From IMG/VR virus record IMGVR_UViG_3300024054_000030, positions 1 through 42,058 of that record: a DNA stretch of 42,058 bases. One strand, written 5' to 3'. Source of the DNA: a virus. Each line of letters opens with the position of its first letter. The first letter of the stretch is position 1. This document shows positions 38,879 to 42,058 of the stretch, piece by piece. The position numbers and the translations under genes were made by a program. Under the pieces are notes generated by a model. It ran no database searches. It was not told the origin of the DNA and saw nothing but the letters and a program-made list of their open reading frames with translations.

Positions 38879-39339
38879 TCCGCACCTCCCGCCGCCCTCG
38901 CGGCAATCTCCTGGTTCGTCGGCGCGCGGTTCTCCAACGTCTCACGGACCCGATGCCGACGCCGGGCAGCCTCCAGCGCGGTCGGCGGCCGGTACAGCGC
39001 AGGGGGCGGGTTCGTCGGGCCGGCCGGCTGGTGCAGAGGCTCCGACGCCCAACGCGCCGCCTGCTCGGGCAGCGGGCTGTCATACGCCACCGCGATGTCC
39101 ACGTCTGTCACCTTGGGAACAGGCTCCGACTCGCGCAGGTCCCGCAGGCGGGAGTACTTCTCGCCAGCCTCCTTGAGTTGCCCCCGCAACTCCTCGATAC
39201 GCAGCCCGCGCGATACGCATTCAGGGCACTCTTGCCCCAGCACCGCCATCTTCACCCGATGCCACCACCGGCGCAGGCGGTCCTCTGTGGTCAGCTCGGA
39301 CTCAAGCTCCATCAGCTCGATCTCGCGCGTCTTGCTCAT
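38875..39339 (-). CDS. Coiled-coil hypothetical protein
   Basis: A 154-residue protein. Residues 1-75 are charged and helical (RIEELRGQLKEAGEKYSRLR) with one CPEC pair; the second half is Pro/Ala/Arg-rich and likely disordered (PTNPPPALYRPPTALEAARR). GGAGG precedes ATG 39339. No motif. It overlaps the neighbour at the 5' side by 38 bases. Confidence 0.6.
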   Translation of the reverse strand: MSKTREIELMELESELTTEDRLRRWWHRVKMAVLGQECPECVSRGLRIEELRGQLKEAGEKYSRLRDLRESEPVPKVTDVDIAVAYDSPLPEQAARWASEPLHQPAGPTNPPPALYRPPTALEAARRRHRVRETLENRAPTNQEIAARAAGGAE

Positions 39340-39529
39340 GGCTGCCTCCTGTCACTCTGGCCGCGAACCCTTGCGGCCACAACCAATGGTTGCAGACTAC
39401 GCACGTGCGACGGCCGTACTCGTCGGCTTCCTCTTGCGGGACGAGCACGTTCTCCTTCTTCTGGCGCAACACCCAGCCTACGGCGTCTACGAACTTCCAC
39501 CTTTGGCAGTCGCACACCAGGTGCCCCAT
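39302..39529 (-). CDS. Zinc-binding small protein (75 aa)
   Basis: A 75-residue protein with CDCQRW at residues 6-11 and CVVCNHW near 43-49, four Cys that can hold a zinc ion. A basic linker (VLRQKKENVLVPQEEADEY) lies between. GGGAGGC precedes ATG 39529. Function unknown; it belongs to a run of Cys-pair proteins on this arm. Confidence 0.6.
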   Translation of the reverse strand: MGHLVCDCQRWKFVDAVGWVLRQKKENVLVPQEEADEYGRRTCVVCNHWLWPQGFAARVTGGSHEQDARDRADGA

Positions 39530-39544
39530 CGGAGAGCCTCCCTC

Positions 39545-39688
39545 CTACCGGACCTGCGCCTGAGTCAATCCCCGCCATGCCAGCTTGCCAATGGCGAAGA
39601 TGACCCGGGAGATGCACAAGGTAATCATCCAGGCTGCTGCCTCCCCATGACCAGTGAAGTCCGCGTATACCCCAACGATCAGCGTCAT
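39545..39688 (-). CDS. 47-aa putative membrane protein
   Basis: A short frame starting MTLIVGVYAD, with one hydrophobic segment (AAAWMITLCISRVIFAIG). The ribosome site is poor: GGAGAAGG lies about 12 bases before the ATG; a TTG start ten codons earlier is also possible. Its stop is 15 bases before the next gene's ATG. It is the only frame that fills the gap between the genes at 39529 and 39746. Confidence 0.4.
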   Translation of the reverse strand: MTLIVGVYADFTGHGEAAAWMITLCISRVIFAIGKLAWRGLTQAQVR

Positions 39689-39745
39689 TATGACCGTGTG
39701 GCCTTCTCCGGCAATCAACGACCCGCTTCGTCTCGCGCTGGTCTC

Positions 39746-40045
39746 CTATCTGGACTGGGTCCGCGCCGCGCGCCACTCTTCCAGCGCGCCACGTATGGCA
39801 TCGAGATGCGGAAGCATGGCTCTGTGGCTCTCCGGGTCCTTGACGTACTCGTCTGCGTAGATCACCCACGACGACCCCCAGCCCGAGCACCAGTCCTCGA
39901 TTCCGTGACCTTGGCAGGCGAGACAGTCACCGCAGCCATCACAGAAGTCTTCGCCACAAACAGGCTCGGCCTCTATCTCCAGCAACGTGTCACAGTGAAA
40001 ATCATCATCGGCCTTGTACACCGGGCCAACCACTCTTGCTATCAT
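39746..40045 (-). CDS. Cys-rich zinc-finger protein
   Basis: A 99-residue protein with CGEDFCDGCGDCLACQGHG and CSGWGSSW, a DnaJ-like mix of Cys and Gly (compare CxxCxGxG). AAAGGAC lies 7 bases before ATG 40045. The ATG lies in the 13-base core CAGCATGATAGCA shared with the promoter region at 167-179. The C-terminus is a charged helix. It may be the partner of the CxxCxGxG gene at 1293-1766; that is only by likeness. Confidence 0.65.
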   Translation of the reverse strand: MIARVVGPVYKADDDFHCDTLLEIEAEPVCGEDFCDGCGDCLACQGHGIEDWCSGWGSSWVIYADEYVKDPESHRAMLPHLDAIRGALEEWRAARTQSR

Positions 40046-40072
40046 GCTGGCGTCCTTTCCGAGCGTCGCTGC

Positions 40073-40630
40073 CTATCTGGCCTGCGCCTGTGTGATCCGC
40101 CCCAGCCGCCAGCACGGGAACCGTCTCCAGTTGCAGCGGTCGAGCGCGAGGTACCGCTCGGGATCGGGCTCGCAGATGTCAAGGCGATCAGCCCCGTTCA
40201 CCCCTGGGCCGCAGTCCACGACAATCTGCAGGTGGTCGATCACGTCCGGCACGTACAGCACCGTGCCATAGGGGGCGGCCCGCACGGTCGTGCCCACGGC
40301 GCAGTGCCCGCGCCGGAGACGCAGCCCGCCCCAGGCTGCCCACGCCCCTCCTCCGAGGGGATCAATCGGGTTGTTCGGGCAGTACAACGTCACGCGGGCC
40401 TCGAAGCGTCCGATGGTGCGCGCCCGCACACGGGCGGCCAGCTCGCGTTTCCAGGACGGGGCGAGCGGGTCTTGCTCGATCCGGGCGGCGAGGGCAGACA
40501 ACGGCGCAGGCAGCTCCGCCCCCCGCGCCCGGCTGCACGGCCCGAGGATGCACACCAGCGCCGCCGCCAGGGCGAGGCAGATTGCGCCTCCGCAGGCTTG
40601 CGAACGCGGAGAGGGTTCAGTCGGGTTCAT
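40073..40630 (-). CDS. Exported 3D/RlpA-like domain protein
   Basis: A 185-residue protein from ATG 40630 (GGAGGGCAACC before it). Residues 10-35 are a signal-like hydrophobic stretch (AICLALAAALVCILG). Residues 75-180 look like a double-psi beta barrel: RVTLYCPN, GHCAVGTTV, GTVLYVPDVID and VVDCGPGVNGADRLDI, like 3D domains of wall lytic enzymes, with six Cys in the mature part. It may act outside the membrane on peptidoglycan. An enzyme role is not proven; the catalytic Asp pair of the family fits only the late D residues. Confidence 0.65.
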   Translation of the reverse strand: MNPTEPSPRSQACGGAICLALAAALVCILGPCSRARGAELPAPLSALAARIEQDPLAPSWKRELAARVRARTIGRFEARVTLYCPNNPIDPLGGGAWAAWGGLRLRRGHCAVGTTVRAAPYGTVLYVPDVIDHLQIVVDCGPGVNGADRLDICEPDPERYLALDRCNWRRFPCWRLGRITQAQAR

Positions 40631-40797
40631 GGTTGCCCTCCGAGGGCGTAGAGGTACGCGCCCACAAGGAACCCCGCGACGCACAGCAGGCCCGGTATCC
40701 CCAGGGCGTACCGCACACGCGGGTTCGCCGACGCCAGGATGGCGCCCGAGATGAGGACCATGCCGGTGCAGCAGAGGCACGTGAGCAGTTCACGCAT
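40627..40797 (-). CDS. 56-aa membrane protein
   Basis: A 56-residue protein (MRELLTCLCC) with two hydrophobic segments: TCLCCTGMVLISGAILA and ALGIPGLLCVAGFLVGAYLY. GAGGAGG lies before ATG 40797. It overlaps the exported protein's start by ATGA and the gene before it by 8 bases. Role unknown, perhaps a partner for the exported barrel protein. Confidence 0.6.
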   Translation of the reverse strand: MRELLTCLCCTGMVLISGAILASANPRVRYALGIPGLLCVAGFLVGAYLYALGGQP

Positions 40798-41443
40798 CGG
40801 GGGCCTCCTCGACCGGGGCCTTCGTCTCCCGGCCGTCCTCGTCGTCGTCCTCATCCAGGGGTCGCGGCTCTGCGGCCGGGGCGCACTCGGCCTCTGTGCC
40901 CGAACCGGGTAGCCTCCCAGTCTCGGCGAAGTGTTGGAGGGCCGGGAGTATCGCCCGCACGAGGTTGCGGCCAAGGAACATCACGGAATGCCCCTTGCTG
41001 ATCCCGAGCCCAACCGCATCCTCCTTCCAGGCTTCACTCTCCTCCAGCGCGCAAAGTTCGTCGTACAGGTCGAGGAAGTCCGCGCGGCGGAACCCGCTGT
41101 AGGTATCAGACCACTCAAGCAGCGGAGGGACCGGCTCGGCGGGCTCCGCAGGCTTCAGCCATTTCGCGTCCAGCTCGGCCCGCGTCGCCGCCCGCGTCTC
41201 GGCCACGATCCGGTCGGCCTCGTCGGCGTCGATGACACCACGGGAGGCGAACAGGAAGTAGACCTCCAGCAGCGCCATCTCCCTCCCGAGCGCGAGGCTT
41301 GCCGCACCGGCAAGGCCAGTGTCTGGACTCCCGTCCCTCCACGACCGACCGTGCGCGTACTGCCAGCGTGCTTCCTCTGCGCAACTCGCCCGTATGCGCA
41401 ACACCTCTCTCGCGTCACCCGCACCCAGTTTCTTACCCTCCAT
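40790..41443 (-). CDS. Hypothetical protein
   Basis: A 217-residue mostly helical protein with GAGGGAGGCC before ATG 41443. A central helix-rich part (YSGFRRADFLDLYDELCALE) is followed by a FLGRNLVRAILPALQHF helix and a long acidic, disordered tail (EDDDEDGRETKAPVEE). No motif known to me. The first residues overlap the previous gene by 11 bases. Confidence 0.6.
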   Translation of the reverse strand: MEGKKLGAGDAREVLRIRASCAEEARWQYAHGRSWRDGSPDTGLAGAASLALGREMALLEVYFLFASRGVIDADEADRIVAETRAATRAELDAKWLKPAEPAEPVPPLLEWSDTYSGFRRADFLDLYDELCALEESEAWKEDAVGLGISKGHSVMFLGRNLVRAILPALQHFAETGRLPGSGTEAECAPAAEPRPLDEDDDEDGRETKAPVEEAPDA

Positions 41444-41624
41444 CGTGGGCCTCCCTCTCTTGCTCTGCGTAGTCGCGGAGGAACTCCTCGCTCATGGGCT
41501 CCCCGTGCTCGTAGCAGTAGCGGCCATACTCCTCGAACAACCGGCCAGCGTGGAACCTGCTGTGTAGCTCATCCGCGCGGCGCTCGGCCTCGTGGAGGGC
41601 TTCGGAGTGCGGTCCTTGCCTCAT
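41433..41624 (-). CDS. Small hypothetical protein
   Basis: A 63-residue charged helical protein starting MRQGPHSEAL at 41624; GAGGGG lies near the ATG. It has several His and Glu and one Cys. Coupled to both neighbours by short overlaps or a 4-base gap. No family. Confidence 0.55.
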   Translation of the reverse strand: MRQGPHSEALHEAERRADELHSRFHAGRLFEEYGRYCYEHGEPMSEEFLRDYAEQEREAHDGG

Positions 41625-41628
41625 GGGG

Positions 41629-42006
41629 TCACGCCCCCTCGCCGCGCAAGGCGGCTTCGAGTTCGTCGCATAACCCATCCATCGCCATCCAGGAGCCGTC
41701 GCAGCTGCACCCCGTCCCGTTGGGGTCCCCGCGCGCCCACTCTACGTCAGCCTGCAGGCTTGTCTCTTTGACCCGCCCCCGCCACTTGGGCAGGAGGGCC
41801 TCGACCCGCGCGAGTTTCGCCTCCAGCCCGTGGACCTTCGTGGCGAGGGGGCAGGGGAGCCTGTCCAGGCCGAAGTGACAGGTGACTGCCTCCCCGTTGC
41901 TCCACAACAACAGGCCGCAGATACTCCATCCAAGCGGACTGTCGGAAAAGTGCCCGCATGTCTCGCGGCCTCGCAGCGGCTTGACGACCGGCTCGGCATC
42001 ACTCAT
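41629..42006 (-). CDS. First gene of the leftward arm, hypothetical
   Basis: A 125-residue protein. ATG 42006 (MSDAEPVVKP) is chosen because GGGAGGGC lies 9 bases upstream; a longer start at 42051 has no site that can be seen. It has scattered Cys and His (ETCGHF, TCHFG, GCSCDG) and a coiled-coil helix (LEAKLARVEALLPKW). Its upstream DNA runs off the window end, where the 16-nt repeat lies. No family known. Confidence 0.6.
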   Translation of the reverse strand: MSDAEPVVKPLRGRETCGHFSDSPLGWSICGLLLWSNGEAVTCHFGLDRLPCPLATKVHGLEAKLARVEALLPKWRGRVKETSLQADVEWARGDPNGTGCSCDGSWMAMDGLCDELEAALRGEGA

Positions 42007-42058
42007 CGGGACTGCCCTCCCTGTGTGCACGGCTCCTGCTTGCGCTATCATGCTATCA

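Noticed and set aside
38720-40651. 643-codon open frame on the plus strand
   Set aside because: It runs against six coupled leftward genes that have ribosome sites and zinc motifs. Its own protein has no pattern and the start has no ribosome site.
1-42058. Direct terminal repeats or a cos end
   Set aside because: No direct repeat longer than chance was found between the two ends by eye; only the inverted 16-nt repeat was seen.
1-42058. Temperate phage or prophage
   Set aside because: No integrase, repressor pair or attachment site could be identified. The small DNA-binding proteins alone do not show lysogeny.

Overview
This window looks like a nearly complete or complete genome of a tailed bacteriophage, about 42 kb and GC-rich. 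Its virion genes are of the short-tailed (podovirus, P22-like) kind: terminase, a 660-residue portal, scaffold, capsid protein, a head-tail adaptor, a large nozzle or stabilisation-type tail protein and several ejection-type internal proteins. No tape-measure, sheath or tail-tube gene is visible. No integrase, excisionase with partner, tRNA, CRISPR array or insertion sequence was found. Almost every gene has a strong GGAGG-type ribosome binding site and most neighbours overlap by ATGA or TGATG. The host cannot be named. A lysis enzyme with a C-terminal SLH-like stretch hints at a Gram-positive or S-layer-bearing host with a GC-rich genome.

The two arms converge. The rightward arm (248 to 30948) starts with a promoter-like site and small genes of G-skewed codon use (248-2323), including a CxxCxGxG zinc protein and a ribbon-helix-helix regulator. 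A 10-kb block follows (2313-12456) in which surface-type structural proteins alternate with glycan-type enzymes: a sulfotransferase, a glycosyltransferase fused to a radical-SAM/SPASM-like domain, a beta-helix tailspike-like protein, a GNAT acetyltransferase, a glycosyltransferase fused to a methyltransferase, and a GT-A type glycosyltransferase. Next come the packaging and head genes (12453-20491), tail and ejection genes including a cysteine peptidase and a 1388-residue protein (20491-30452), and two small membrane proteins. A perfect 12-bp hairpin at 30951-30982 ends both arms.

The leftward arm (42006 down to 30987) begins with about a dozen small, mostly unrecognised genes, many Cys-rich or membrane-bound. 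It continues with RuvC, a helix-turn-helix protein, an M23/SLH-like lysin with two overlapping small membrane proteins (a likely lysis cassette), a Cas4/RecB-type Fe-S nuclease, a small protein whose core resembles the C-terminal domain of RNA polymerase alpha, a Sak4-type RecA-like ATPase, a DUF669-like ssDNA-binding protein and a TOPRIM plus P-loop primase/helicase. No DNA polymerase is visible, so replication probably uses the host enzyme.

The least ordinary parts are the glycan/sulfate-tailoring block woven into the virion surface genes, with its two fusion enzymes, and the alpha-CTD-like protein next to the recombination genes. A 16-nt near-perfect inverted repeat lies at the two window ends and suggests a shared control region if the molecule is circular or circularly permuted.
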